Shown here piece by piece: positions 52,201-64,000 of a stretch of DNA of 64,000 bases. Every line of letters begins with the position of its first letter. Position 1 is the stretch's first letter. The notes beneath the pieces were generated by a model that searched no databases, was not told the origin of the DNA, and saw only the letters and a list, made by a program, of their open reading frames with translations. This stretch comes from Anastatus disparis (Eukaryota > Arthropoda > Insecta > Hymenoptera > Eupelmidae), in the NCBI GenBank assembly GCA_017163975.1, contig JAFFSR010000281.1, positions 1,240,001 through 1,304,000 of the forward strand, given 5' to 3'. The position numbers were made by a program, and so were the translations under genes.

Positions 52201-55200
52201 GAAAAGGAAAACTTTATTTTTTTTTCTCTCGAAATTCGTTAATTTTGTTAAATGAAAACCTTTATTGACATCTCGAGTCTCTTTCTCTCTTGAGATAAAA
52301 GAGTAAAAAAAAATTGTTTACTTGCTACAACTTCTTTTTTTTTTGTACTCTTGATTATATATAATTTTCTTTCACGTACACGTAGATAAAAATAAAAGTT
52401 ATGTCATTGTATACAGGATACAAAAGTCGAAAAAGAAAATTAGCCTCTTTTTTCCGTATTTTTTTTTTGTTGCTCCTTCCGGTCAGTCTTTCTTTTATAA
52501 ACTTTTATAACAAGTCTACATCGATACATGTATACACGTACATTCATGTACATACACTTCTACATAGAATTTACTTGTAATAAAAGAAAAAGTTTTCTTT
52601 TTTTTACCTCTATTTTCGATGGAGGTACCCAAAAAAAAGATGAAAGGAAAAGAAGTTGTAATTGAAGTAAAAGAGAGTTTTTTCATTGCAAAAAAAAACA
52701 AAAAGGAAAAAAAAGTGTTTTATGTATATATGATAGTACATTCAAGTGTGAAGACTTAAAAAAGAAACTGTAGTTTTATAAATATGTGCATATATTCATA
52801 TATATATATATGCATACACATGTTCGTGTGTGGGTACGTGAAAGTGAAAGAGTTTGTGTGTGTATTTTATAAGAAGAGTTCATAAGAGTGATGTGAATAA
52901 AAGACAAAATTAAGTAACAAAGGAAGTTTCATATTACAAAACTGAAGAATTTTTTTTTTTACCAGTACAAACGTCACTTTATCTTTTTTTTTTACAAAAA
53001 AATGTAACACAATGATATTGTATGTTTGATATATACACGTTACTTTTAATATACATTTCACTTTTCTGATTCACAAGATCATATTTTTCGCTAAAATTTT
53101 TAAATTTTTTATTTCACATTTTATTTTTTGTTGCCTTTTTTTATATAAAATTCTAAAACTAGTTTTTTTTTAATTAACCAGGCATGTACGTGATTTTATA
53201 GAAAATTTCGATATATAATACGATATGACTGAGATGATTTTTATCGAAAAAATTCTCATGTTTTAGTAGGTCAATCGGATTTATAATTTGTAAAAAAAAT
53301 TTATATTATTAAATTTCTGAAACAATAAATTTATAACATTTAATTAATTCTCATAAATTAAGACGATGCATTTTGCATTGGATAGACGCGATTTTATAAA
53401 ATTTTAATAACAACAAACTATTAAACAATTTATTTAATGAAAACACGTTTATCTTTTTATTTTTCAATCAATTATTTCAGATTGACCTAAAAATTCATAC
53501 AATCTGATATTTATCGATATATTTTTATAAAATTTTATCAACACTTCACGCTTAAATTTAAACTCTTCATCAATCATTTATTCATTAACATCGCGCTCAA
53601 TGAATGAAAGTTTAAAAAGTATGTTATAACAGCTTGTTACGGAAAAAAATTAACGTGAAACAATCAATAACTATTCGATATTATCGAGTCATTATTACAT
53701 TATTGTTCAAATAATTGAGTTAAAATTTTAACGATGAATTTTTCTATTAACAAAGTTTTTTTTCATGTTCAAGCGAGAAATAATTAAATGTAAAATATAA
53801 AAAGTTAAATAAATCCTCTTTTACCTGTCAATTTTAGTAACTTTTGCGATAAAATTGATTAAAAAAAAGAAAAAAAATTAATATTGCATCGTTAAGCTAA
53901 GAATAAAATAGTTTGAAAAAAATGAGCTTTTAATAATAATACTTTTAAGTACATAATTTTTTAAATCTTTACTCCCGATTAATTTTTATCTTTATTGTAA
54001 ACTCAAGAAGAACAATAGAACCTTAAAAGGTTCATAATAGAATATTTATTAATATTTATGAGATTCTTTTGTTCATAACATAAAACATTAAATAAAAGCT
54101 TCACTTTTTTTCTCTAGATTAACAATCCTCTTAAGCATCTTATTATGTATATGTACATGAGTGTATAGTCACATATACACATAATATTTTTATAAAATAA
54201 AATATTATATTTAGGTATCAAAAAAAGCAGCTGACACAGAGAAAGAGAGAGAAAGAAGCTTTCCGACAATATTTGCCTTATTAAAATGCACTATCACATG
54301 TATTATCATATTTAGATTTTTCTTCTCTTCTGTTTTTTTATTTTTATCTACCAAGAAAATTTCGAGTATAATGCAGTTATGCTAATGCTATCGTTTTAAT
54401 AAAAAAAAAAGAAAACAAGGAAAATATTATGAAAATCCTCTTGACGTCAAATTGAATAAAAATTATTTAATATAAAAACATAAGCATCTCTTTTTTTTAT
54501 TAAACGTTCGTTCCGTATACGAAATCAATGAAGAAAAAAATAAAAAGGTGTTCACTTTATTCCACTTTTAGTGAATAAAGAAAAAAACAAGATTATATAC
54601 CTAACGATCGTGTTTATGAATTTTAACTTTGAAATTTAAAGCTCTTGAAAACCTCATACGACTTCATGCTCAAATTTTTTTTTCTTTCTTCCTTTTTTTA
54701 AAGTAGAAATTTGCTTTATTTATGCGACGAAATTTTTGAAAACTTTTGTGTATAAAAATAGAAGAAGAAAAAAAGAAAATTTGTCGCTCGTAATTTTCCT
54801 CCGTCTAACAGGAAAGAAGAGAAAAATTTAGAACACACTGTGAATACAGTTGAAAATCTTTCTCTTCTTCTTTTTCTTCTCTTTTTTTTTATTATTTCAA
54901 CCTCTAAAGAAAAACTTTTTGAATAGGTTCTTTAATTGTGAAAAGTCCCTCCTACTGTCACTCAAAAAAGTAAAATAATAAAAAAAAAAAAAGAAAAAGA
55001 AAAACGAAGAAGAAATTTTCTCTTAATTAACGATATTATGCAAAAAAGAAGAAAACGTGGATTAGAGAATGGGGAAAAAAGGCTTGAATGAAAACAGTTA
55101 TTCCAATTAAAGTCACAAAAGATATCACATATACATGCACACACGACGTTTCAAAGATATAGAAGAAGAGAAGAGAGAAAAATCGACGTTAAAAATGCTA

Positions 55201-57142
55201 ATTTCATTTGTATTGCCTTTTCATACGTTATAACTACTCCAACTCGTCGCACACCAGATTTCACTTCTTTATTTTCATTTTTTCAACTTAATTAGCTTTG
55301 CTCACCGAAAAAATTATTCAAAAATGACGAACGCTCCTTTTATCTCTTTCTCTCATTTCTTTTTCATCTTTTATCACAATGGAAGATATTATAATTGGTG
55401 CGTTTCTTTTTTCTTTCAAACGAATTTTTAAAAAAATAAATACGTCTATCATCTACACTCTTTATGATTCACTTTCATAGCTTATGAAATATCAGGATTG
55501 CACGTCGCTAACGTTTATTTAACTTGCAAAAGATATTACATGCAAGTGTCAGATAAAGAAATAGAGAGATGAAAGATAAAATAAAATCATATGCCTTTCT
55601 CTAATTCGTTATAAACCTTTTTTAGGGAAAAAAGGAAACCTTAGAATATAGGAGCAATATTTGGTGGAAAATAAAGTTTATTTTATGCATCGTCAGATGA
55701 AAATTTGCAAGGCATCCCCTAACGTACACACACGTATAACGACATAGTCACACCGCCCAAAAAGCGTCGGCACAAACGCAAACATTTACCACTTGCTCTG
55801 GCTTTGTCCATTTGCTTCAATATAAAGTTCAAATATTCAAGGAATTTCACACGTTTAAATTTTAACTGTTTCATGTTTGAACAAAATTTTATTATGCATA
55901 ATTAAAAGATTCAAATTTTACAATTAAATAATATTTTTTTAAGATTTTTTAAAAGTCTTTTTCCTTTTACGATTAAATTATTTTAATAATTTTAAATTAT
56001 CATGTTGGGTAAGTTTATTTGTGATGAAAATAAACAATGGCTTTTTAGTTAAACTCACGCATCCCTTTGTTTGTTGACATTTCAAACTGAAATATTATTT
56101 ATTCATGTGTTCTGACTAAGACCTTACTTAGAATTTCACGCTTGTGTTGAGCGAGTTTGTTTTTAGACAAATTTAATTTATGCGTTTAGATAAATCAAGC
56201 TTCAATTGTAACAAGAAGTTTTTAGTTTTTATTTGAAGATCTTTTTCATCAAAATGTTTATTTTCTGACGCTTATGCAATATGATTTTTATTTATTTTAT
56301 GAATTTCAAATTAAAATGTAGAAAATTTTCTGTTTGACTATTGGATTTTCTGTTTTTTTAATATTTTAAAAGTCCACAACCAAAAAATAATTTTTTTCGT
56401 TTGAATTATAAATGTACATATTAATAATATTTGTTTCCAGATAGACTAGGTTCATTAGTTTTTTTAAATTTTTTGTTTCTTGAGTTCAAGGTTTAAAAAT
56501 GTTTCTTTCTATTCTGTTCAATACCTCTCTGAAAATTATAATTTCAATGCACAAACTACTTGCACATTTTCATTCGTATGGAAAAAGAAACACGCAGATT
56601 ATCTTATGTACGAGGGAAACTTTTTAAAAAAATTTGCATGAATCCAGATTACTTATCCCTTCTTATTTTATATACGAAAAATAAAATTCTTTCCCAAACT
56701 TATATTTCCCCGCAAACTATAAATTCACTCTCTTCCCCAAGACTAATACTTTAAAAATTGTTTTTCTCAACAGTCTCTGCCTCATATGAAATGCAAAAAA
56801 GCTTTTAAAAAAGTTAAAGAAAAAAAAAGAGAATAACAAACTTTTTTTTTTTAGTTTACCCCTCACTCCTTCAACGATTCTACATAAGCTTTCTATTTCC
56901 ATGTAACTTGATGCCACACACTTCAGCATCCAATTCCTTATCCCTCAAGCATTTTAAATTTGCCTAATGAAATTGGACGGGATTAGCTTTCACCTTTAAA
57001 GTAAGTGTAAAGCGTTAGATAAAAAAAAGAAGAAGAAGTAAAGCACGGCACAAGCAACAAATAAACAACTTGTATATATGTATATAGTTAAAAGTAAGGA
57101 GATAAAAGAAAAAAGAAAAAAAGAAAAAAAAGTACGACTTAC

Positions 57143-57182
57143 CAGCAAATAGCAGACTCAAAGCAAGAAGGATGCTCCTCAT
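57143..57182 (-). CDS. dpr: dpr exon 1: start codon and signal peptide
   Basis: This 40-nt coding part reads MRSILLALSLLFA plus one base. It is a compact signal peptide with one basic residue followed by a leucine-rich core, and cleavage is likely near the exon end. The ATG sits in CGAAAAATG, with A at -3. An in-frame TAG lies about 40 nt upstream in the unspliced sequence, which supports this as the true start. The donor is GTAAGT (minus strand, 57142-57137), the strongest in the gene. The exon ends in phase 1, and exon 2 completes the codon as glycine. It is too short to be found by ORF length and was identified from the donor, phase and hydrophobic core. The alternative is a chance short ORF with a different true first exon. 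Confidence 0.82.
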
Positions 57183-57711
57183 TTTTCGTGGTTCACTCCT
57201 CTTCTCACGACTGCATCCCTTCTAACTTGTTGTTATATCTAGTTTGGTATGTGTTCAAATTTTAGGGAAAAAAATCTAAAAACAAATCGTTTTTCTTCTT
57301 TCTTTTTCTAATTAAAAAATTATTTTTTCCTTATGATGCGTTACAACACTTTAACATTAATCGCTTTCTTCTTCGTATACTCATTTCACTTATTATTTTA
57401 TTAATCTCTTGTTCTCATTAACAAACAATTATTTATTTATTATTGTATAAGCTTAGATTAACAATTAAATTCGTAACTTCAATTTCATTATCCTTATCAA
57501 TTCTTCTTCTACGTCGTATAAAAGAAATAACCAGTTTGTACAAAAGATCACAAAACACATTAGAGATTTTTCATTGTCCCATTCAATCACAGAAACAAAA
57601 GGAACACGCAATTCATCCCACGTATTTTACACTTGGTTTGATATTTGTTTAAGCTTTATATAGGTTAGATTCTTAATTTCCTCTTCTCTCTGCGACAAAA
57701 CAATTTAAACT

Positions 57712-57714
<3 letters not shown>

Positions 57715-57760
<46 letters not shown>
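57715..57760. repeat. (AT)23 microsatellite
   Basis: This is an uninterrupted AT dinucleotide run about 530 bp upstream of the dpr start codon. Such a run is likely to vary in length between individuals. Confidence 0.98.
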
Positions 57761-57762
<2 letters not shown>

Positions 57763-59869
57763 CTTTGGCTCTTCTAAATCTTTCGTTAATTTATTGACAC
57801 ACGATGAAGATTGAACGAAAAAAACCAAATCAAAGAAATAAGATAAAAAAATAAATAAGAAGAAATCAAATGAAATGGTTAGATAAACCTTAACTTCTTA
57901 CTTAAGCATACACACGCATTCACATACATCTAGACACATATACACACATAAATATCGGTATAAACGTAAACAGTTTCTATAGACTCGTATATGCACTTTG
58001 AATGTACCGTCTATTACTCTTCCTCTCCTTTTGTCGTTTTGCTTCTGGTTTTAATTACAAGAGGCTTGTTAACGTTATACAGAGCAATAGCGCGGTGGCA
58101 GCCTTAAAATCATTGCCTTAGATGGTATGTAGTTGATTTAACGCACATCTAATTAGCAGCCACTATATTTAACCTTTTAATTATTATACCATGTACCATT
58201 GACCAAAATTATTTTAAACTTTTTTTTTTCTTCTGATTCTTTTACTTTTCGTTCTTTTTTTCAATTCTTCTCAATCATCGTTTCGACGACTGGATTTTCA
58301 AAGAAAAAGAAGAGAAAAGGAAAAACAAAATACACGTACACTTTGTTTTTTGTTTTAAGATATTAGATCTACGTCTAATCTGAAATAAAAATGAAAAAAA
58401 GGTTTTTGGCAAGAGTAAAGATTCAAGATAAAATGGAAAAAGAAGAAAATAAAAGAAAAAAAAGAACTAGCGAATGAGTGAGATAGTAAAATGTTTTAAT
58501 CTTCGGAAGGATATCCTCCCAAGGGATATACATTTTAACGACGCGTGACCAAGCTTATAATATACCAACACACATACTCCCATATACGTATATAGAAAAT
58601 CCCTGCGAAGAGAATATCATAAACGTCGGGTATAGTTTTAGTCGAAAGCACATATACATATACGCGTGAGTGTTATGTATAAACGAAAAGCCTCAAAACT
58701 TAAGGGATGTAGATTTCGAGTGACACTTTATTTTATCAAAATCAAGCTTATCTTTAAGAATACAATTTAACGTTATAATATTAATAGAAATATCAGATGC
58801 TTGAGTTGTTTATCAGATTTTTATGTTAAAAAGATGAAAAAAAAAAGAACAGCAACCTTGTAAAAATAAATTTTAATTTCGCGTATAGTTGTTTGTTTTC
58901 CTCCTTCTCGACGCGGATAAAGAATTGCTTGTTTTCGTATATTAAGATAAAAGGGACTTGAGAAGTATAATTTAAAAACAAAAAAGAAGATATTCGATTT
59001 TTATCGATTAATCTGTTTATAAGATTTTCATTTAAGCTCAAAATCATAAATTTTTTTAAAACAAAAATATTAATTAAAAATTTTAACTTTCAATTAACCA
59101 TTTAAAAAAAACGAGTGTTTAAATTTTCATCCAGTATATCATATGACAGTAAGAATCGCTTGTAAAAAAAAGAGAGCACTAAACTTGATCTCTACCCGCA
59201 CGCACACGAAAAATCGTTGGAATATATGCAGGACTACCCCTGAAAAGCAATTAAAACCATCGTACAAATGCTCAGCGCGCCGTGTGAAAACTCTGCTCAC
59301 ATTCAAAAAAAAAAAAAAAAAAAAGTGGAGAGAAAGAGGACCTCGGAGATTTACACTTTTTTTTGCACTATCAATTTTACACTTAAAAGCATTGCCTGCG
59401 AGTTAAAAAAAATAGAAGAAACTATCGAAAAATTGAATTTATAAAACACTTGGTCACTGTCGATAAATAACAAAAATTTAATTTAAAAATTAAAAATAAA
59501 GAACATAACAATATACTTTATAATTTCAAACAGGGATTTGTCAATTAAATTCACATTACTTATACATACACATACACAAAATTAAATAAATCACCTAATA
59601 AAAATAAAAAGTTTGTTCAAATAAAAAAAGAAAAATAAAATAATAAATATAATTATAAAATTACCATGAAAATAGAATAAAATAAAATAATTGTCACCAA
59701 AAGAACAGCACACGCGTAACTTTAATAACAATAATAATAACAATAATAATTGAAAAACATATATATCGCTGAATTAAGCGTGCCTAGTTACAATACACAC
59801 GGACTGATATATCTATATCTATACATATACACACACCGTTTTCTGTTGTTAACCGGCTGAAACTTTCAA

Positions 59870-60330
59870 GCGCACTGAATATAAGAGCAAAATTTCTCCT
59901 CTTCGCTTATTTCTCCTTTCGCTCTACACACATATATACACGTTGTGAAGCTCAAGTGTGTGCGAAAGTAAGAGAGAGAAGAAGAAAGAAGAGAGTGGGT
60001 GGGATAAAGAGGTGGATAGAAAAGGCCGGAACGCAAACTCGCGCGCAAGCGCTTTGGGTACAGGGCGCGTACAACCTATATAGTCCTTTCCCGGACCAAA
60101 ATGCTTCTCATCTTATATATATGTATATGTGCGTGCATATACATATACATACGTGTACATATAGATATACGATGTACACACGTATGTATAAGGGTTAGAA
60201 ATAGTAGTTTGGCTAGATATCACACATCGGCCAATTTACAATTGGCTTTTGGTGTAGAAGAGAGGAAGATATATCTCGTTATGCATGGCGTGCGAGCGAA
60301 CTGTGCCCGTAAGGGGGGATAGAAAGGAAA
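59870..60330 (-). promoter_or_regulatory. CpG-richer patch, weak promoter candidate for dpr
   Basis: This patch upstream of the gene is richer in G, C and CpG than its surroundings, for example CTCGCGCGCAAGCGC near 60039 and CGTGCGAGCGAACTGTGCCCG near 60287. On the minus strand ATATTCAGTGCG at about 59882-59872 resembles an insect initiator (TCAGT). No DPE was found at the expected +28 position, and no TATA box was confirmed. The distance to the start codon, 2.7 kb, would need a long or spliced 5' UTR. Confidence 0.2.
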
Positions 60331-62628
60331 AAAAAACCTTATTACCATCCTGCAATATTTCGATTTGATAACACTTGAAAGATTTAAAGTTAAAATATAA
60401 GGGTGAGGGTGAAACGAAGAGTAGAGAAGAAGATGATATGGTTAAAGGATCAACAATTGATAAATAAGAAAAGAGGGTTGGATGTATATACCTTATATAC
60501 ATAGACGTGATAATCTATATGAATGAATAAACGGCGGTCAATGAACGCTGAAAATTTGATAAAGGAAATTTCTTCTTCTCTTTTTTCTAAGCGAATTTAA
60601 ATGATAAGAGTGTGAAACTCGATTTTTTCCCTTGAGTAATTTAATTTTTCGTTTAGTTAAATACGAATGATTTATTATGCAAGAGATAAAATAAAATAAA
60701 AAAATTAAATATTCCATTAAAATCTGAAGCCTCGTTAGATTGATTATAAGATTGATTGTATTAATTAATTAAATCATTGAATTTTAGTTATGGCAGTCGA
60801 TCAATTAAACATCGGCGATAAATATATAATTTCATTGTTTAAAGTTTCGATATTTACTCTATCCCAACGTATTAATTACGGTAATTACAATATTAAAGTT
60901 GCAACAATTTATCACGGTATTTGCAAACTAATGTTTGGTTAATCACAATAATCTGCGTGATTGACAGTTACGAAAGCTGAAATTATAAAGTCGGCGTTTG
61001 AACTTATGGTAAGGTTAATTTTTAAGTATTAGAATATTCTTTTAAGAATAAGATAACCATGCGATTTCATATTTACTCTTCAAAAGATGTATTTGAATAT
61101 TTGTAAATAAATTTATTTGTAATAAATTTGATCATTTAATAAAATTATAGGAGTAAATGAAAATTTCATGAATATTATGTAAATAAATCAAATAGTAAAT
61201 TATTGCTTTATAAAGTATTGTATTACTTTATAAACAGTATTATATTACTCTATATACAATACATTTTATCGTCGCATGAATATGAAAATTTTAATCTTTC
61301 AAATTTAATCATCATAATAATAATATTAGAAAATATTGTAATATAAACATTAAAAAACTTAATAATTACGTTGCTTATCATAACTTGTTAACATATTATA
61401 TAAGCATTTATATTACCAATTTTAATGCTATATTCGCACATTTTCTTTTAGTATCAATAAAAATAGAAAAAAAACAATAACAAAAAATATAAAAATTAAA
61501 GCACATTAAATTTTATCAATTATAATGAATCATTGGTAAAAACCAATTATACACGCTATTATTTCCATATGAAACTTTGTTTACAGTTAACGTATCATTT
61601 CCCTTCTTTTATACGCAATAAAAATGTTTTAAGAAAATATATAGATACTACGAACTACTTTTATCACGTTTTTATATATTTCCTTTCAAGATAAATCCTA
61701 CAATAGTTATTTATCGGCAAGGATATTAAAAACGTCAAAGACGCAGTATTGCGTATTAAAATTTTATAAAAACAGTAAATAAAATTATCGCGACGTGAGG
61801 CATTTTAAATTTATAAAAATGACTTTTCATCCAGAAATTTATTATAAAAATTGAAGTTTCAACTTAAAAAACTCTTGGAAATAACTTTAGAAAAAAGTTT
61901 ATATCTATTGTCAAATGAAAAATATATGTATTATTAAATTAAATTTTTTAACCCAGTTTTCATTAATAACGAAACTTTTTTTTTCATCTTACAGAATTAA
62001 ATTACATTTTTTAAGAACAAAAGTTTTAATATAGATTAAAAATTTTCGAAAAATTAATAACTTTTTCATTTCTCAAAATAATAATAGTCATAATACAAAT
62101 AGTATAAATTTTTCCTATATAAAATATTGCGAGTTTGAAATTGAAAACAAAAGTTTGAATTCAAATTTTAAAAAATTGGCTATTATTTTTATGTATTAGT
62201 TGAGACTACAATCCCGTATTTAATCACTAAATTTTGTTCTATTCTACGTTAGTAATAAAGCGCAAAATTTATTGAAAGCAAATATTTTTTTAAAAATATT
62301 AACCATCAGCGAATGAAAAAGTAAACATAACGCAAATTTGATTACACGTTAAAAAAATAACATATAAAATTTTTCAGAAGCATCAATTTATCTTAAAAAA
62401 ACAAGTTTAAAAAATTTGGAAAAAATTTTTCATCAACGTAATTGACAAAAAGAGTTAAAAAATATTGCTAAACTTTAATAAAAAAAAGAATATACATGTA
62501 CCTCCGTACCGTAACGTGTATACCTAATATTAAAGATATGATGCATACCAAAGTAGAAACAAACCGAATCAGGTCAGACCTTCATTTAAAAACGTATTCA
62601 TTCCTTTTTTTTCCAACATTTTTATCAG

Positions 62629-63168
62629 TTAAGAGGCGGTCGGAACCATTCGCCGCTTGGTGGCGCTGCGGTCAGGTGAGAAAAAAATATAAAATATTTT
62701 TTATACAGCAATTTAAAATTTACTGAAACAATAATATACTTTTAATCTTGTCATTTCCTCTAGCCATATATATGTAGAATAATTATTAATACTTATCTTG
62801 TTTGAAAAGTCTAAAATATTGTTATAAAGCGAAAAATGCGGCGCGAGGTAGAGCCGACGTAAACATTAGTATACATCATTCTTTAGTATTGCTCTCTCTG
62901 TCGTACTAAAGGAAGGTGCACGCATGTTTACATCGATCCTACTTTGCATCGCATTTTTCGCTTTATAACAATATTTTAGACTTTTCAAACAAGATAAGTA
63001 TTAATAATTATTCTACATATATATGGCTAGAGAAAATGACAACATTAAAAGTATATTGTCGTCTCAGAAAATTGTAAATAACTGTATAAAAAATATTTAA
63101 TAGATTTCTCTCACCTGACCGCAGCGCCACCCTATATGTAGCGGCGAATAGACCCGACCGCCTCTTAA
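62629..63168. mobile_element. 540-bp foldback palindrome with TTAA ends
   Basis: The two arms are inverted copies over about 240 bp each. The block 62758-62840 and its partner 62950-63032 are identical in complement for 83 bp, and the outer ends share AAGAGGCGGTCGG and GTGGCGCTGCGGTCAGGTGAGA. The left arm lacks a few bases of the right (ACATATAGGG in the right, TTGG in the left). Similarity stops outside the TTAA at 62629-62632 and 63165-63168, which fits a TTAA target-site duplication of the piggyBac type, although TTAA is itself palindromic. The middle holds CTTTAGTA/TACTAAAG around a 15-base loop at 62889-62903. No transposase is present, so it would be non-autonomous. Confidence 0.82.
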
Positions 63169-64000
63169 AGGAGTTTGAGTTTACTTTTATTTCAAAATTC
63201 TTCTCTCTCAATATTAAAAAAATATTAAATAATAAGAAAAAAAAGGTAAAATGACTACGTACATTTCGCTCTGATTCACATAAAGTGTAGCATCCCCATT
63301 TTGTTAGTTTTATTTTTCCTTTTCATAATTTCAATATCTGTTTATGCGCGGAATATAATAACAATGCATTATATTCCTGGAAATTCTTTATTATCTTTCA
63401 TCGAAACCTTTCCTTTTTTTTCAAAAAATCATATTTTAAAAAATCCTCAAAATACATTTAACTTTATTCAATTTACTTTAACCATCGCAAACAGACCAAT
63501 TCAAAAAGAATTTCAAATTGAAAATTTTCAAATGTTTTAATAAATCAATATACGAGAGAATTATACTAAAAAATCACGCTATAAAGTGAATTTCATTTGC
63601 ACAACCGAATTTACCATTTTTTGTAAACAATTCATTTGTTTTCTTTATGCGCATTATAAATTATAATTCTATTATCTTATCAAAGTGTTTGTTTTTGAAA
63701 ATTTGAAAAATAACAATTTTATAATTCTTTTATGAAAAATAACAACAAAACTTAAATCCGTATATTACGAAATTAAAAAAATCAACGCTTCTTTCCTCAC
63801 TTTTTAATTGCAACAAAGCAAAAATTAATTAATTTTCTTTTAGAATTTTAAATTTTAGAAAATTAAAATTTTTTTAACGCTAATTTTAAAAATTAAAATT
63901 GATTCGCCTCATATATAATACTACTGGGCAGCATAGGAAGGATTTTCAGGAGAAAGAGGCACTATTATTATCGGATTAAGCTTTTCCACTATCAGGCTCA
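63169..64000. other. AT-rich flank, nothing recognised
   Basis: AT-rich sequence runs to the window edge. A 79-codon plus-strand frame at 63301-63540 is rich in phenylalanine, isoleucine and asparagine, with no recognisable domain, and is probably chance. Confidence 0.6.

Larger units (their letters stand above)
31510..57142 (-). other. dpr intron 1, 25.6 kb
   Basis: This very long first intron separates the signal-peptide exon from Ig1. Most of it is AT-rich with scattered short, low-complexity ORFs, none recognisable. GC-richer patches with no coding signal occur near 31740-32030, 32700-32940, 34720-35560, 35750-35860, 37570-37900 and 38720-38940. Such patches in a long first intron could be enhancers, but nothing in the sequence proves it. 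No nested gene, tRNA or full transposon was seen. Confidence 0.8.
1686..57182 (-). other. dpr: Dpr-family gene, five coding exons visible, 3' end missing
   Basis: Joining 57182-57143, 31509-31340, 10090-9880, 4426-4299 and 1854-1686 gives one open frame of 239 residues plus one base. It has a short signal peptide and two Ig domains. The paired cysteines are at about residues 61 and 123 (Ig1) and 164 and 223 (Ig2), with core tryptophans at 73 and 178. Motifs typical of Dpr proteins are VSWVRHRDIHLLTVG, YECQVSTTPP, INRGSTMNLTC and EINYDSPRGGVSVITEKG. Dpr proteins are neuronal surface molecules that bind DIP partners through Ig1 and are often GPI-anchored. The Ig2 and VSTTPP motifs point to the Dpr8/Dpr21 branch (inference from memory of the family). 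The exon carrying the C-terminal tail was not seen. Intron sizes from 5' to 3' are about 25.6, 21.2, 5.5 and 2.4 kb. Every exon junction is in phase. Confidence 0.93.
57183..62628. other. 5' flank / possible 5' UTR and promoter side of dpr
   Basis: This is AT-rich sequence upstream of the dpr start codon. The 5' UTR must begin somewhere here, or further upstream if spliced, but no transcription start can be fixed. It holds the (AT)23 run, a poly-A run near 59307-59325 and a CpG-richer patch near 60 kb. The ORFs are short and low-complexity, and no other gene is supported. Confidence 0.7.

Noticed and set aside
62496..63211. two related ORFs (62496-62726 plus, 63008-63211 minus) as a gene pair
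   Set aside because: They are the two arms of the palindrome read in opposite directions, with stops and no domain.
1..64000. CRISPR array, prophage, bacterial operon or toxin system
   Set aside because: There are no regularly spaced repeats, ribosome-binding sites or compact gene blocks. Composition and split exons are eukaryotic.

Overview
The window looks like part of an arthropod genome, most likely an insect. It is very AT-rich, has long homopolymer A/T runs, many simple repeats and tRNA-derived SINEs, and its only convincing gene is split into short exons by introns of 2 to 26 kb. The compact, AT-rich style would fit a hymenopteran, but the species cannot be fixed from the sequence.

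The gene is on the minus strand and belongs to the Dpr (defective proboscis extension response) family of two-immunoglobulin cell-surface proteins, which bind DIP proteins in neuronal wiring. Five coding exons can be joined with consistent phase: 57143-57182 (start codon and signal peptide), 31340-31509 and 9880-10090 (first Ig domain), 4299-4426 and 1686-1854 (second Ig domain). Together they give 239 residues plus one base of the next codon. The C-terminal exon, expected to carry the membrane or GPI-anchor tail, was not found between 1 and 1685 and probably lies just outside the left edge. The sequence resembles the Dpr8/Dpr21 branch most, but the exact orthologue is not certain.

Layout: 1-1685 is the partial last intron, with a strikingly G-poor stretch. 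1686-10090 holds three exons and two introns. 10091-31339 is a 21 kb intron with two copies of a tRNA-derived SINE, a possible third tRNA-like SINE, a 92-bp inverted repeat, and a diverged head-to-tail duplication (about 22.7-25.3 kb and 25.3-29.9 kb) whose second unit carries a 446-bp palindrome. 31510-57142 is a 25.6 kb first intron with simple repeats and small hairpins. 57183-64000 is the 5' flank or 5' UTR side of the gene, with an (AT)23 run, a CpG-richer patch near 60 kb, and a 540-bp near-perfect palindrome at 62629-63168.

No other protein-coding gene, functional tRNA, rRNA, CRISPR array, or bacterial or phage system is supported. The most notable structures are the two long TTAA-bounded palindromes, the two-copy SINE and the eroded tandem duplication, all within or beside the dpr locus.
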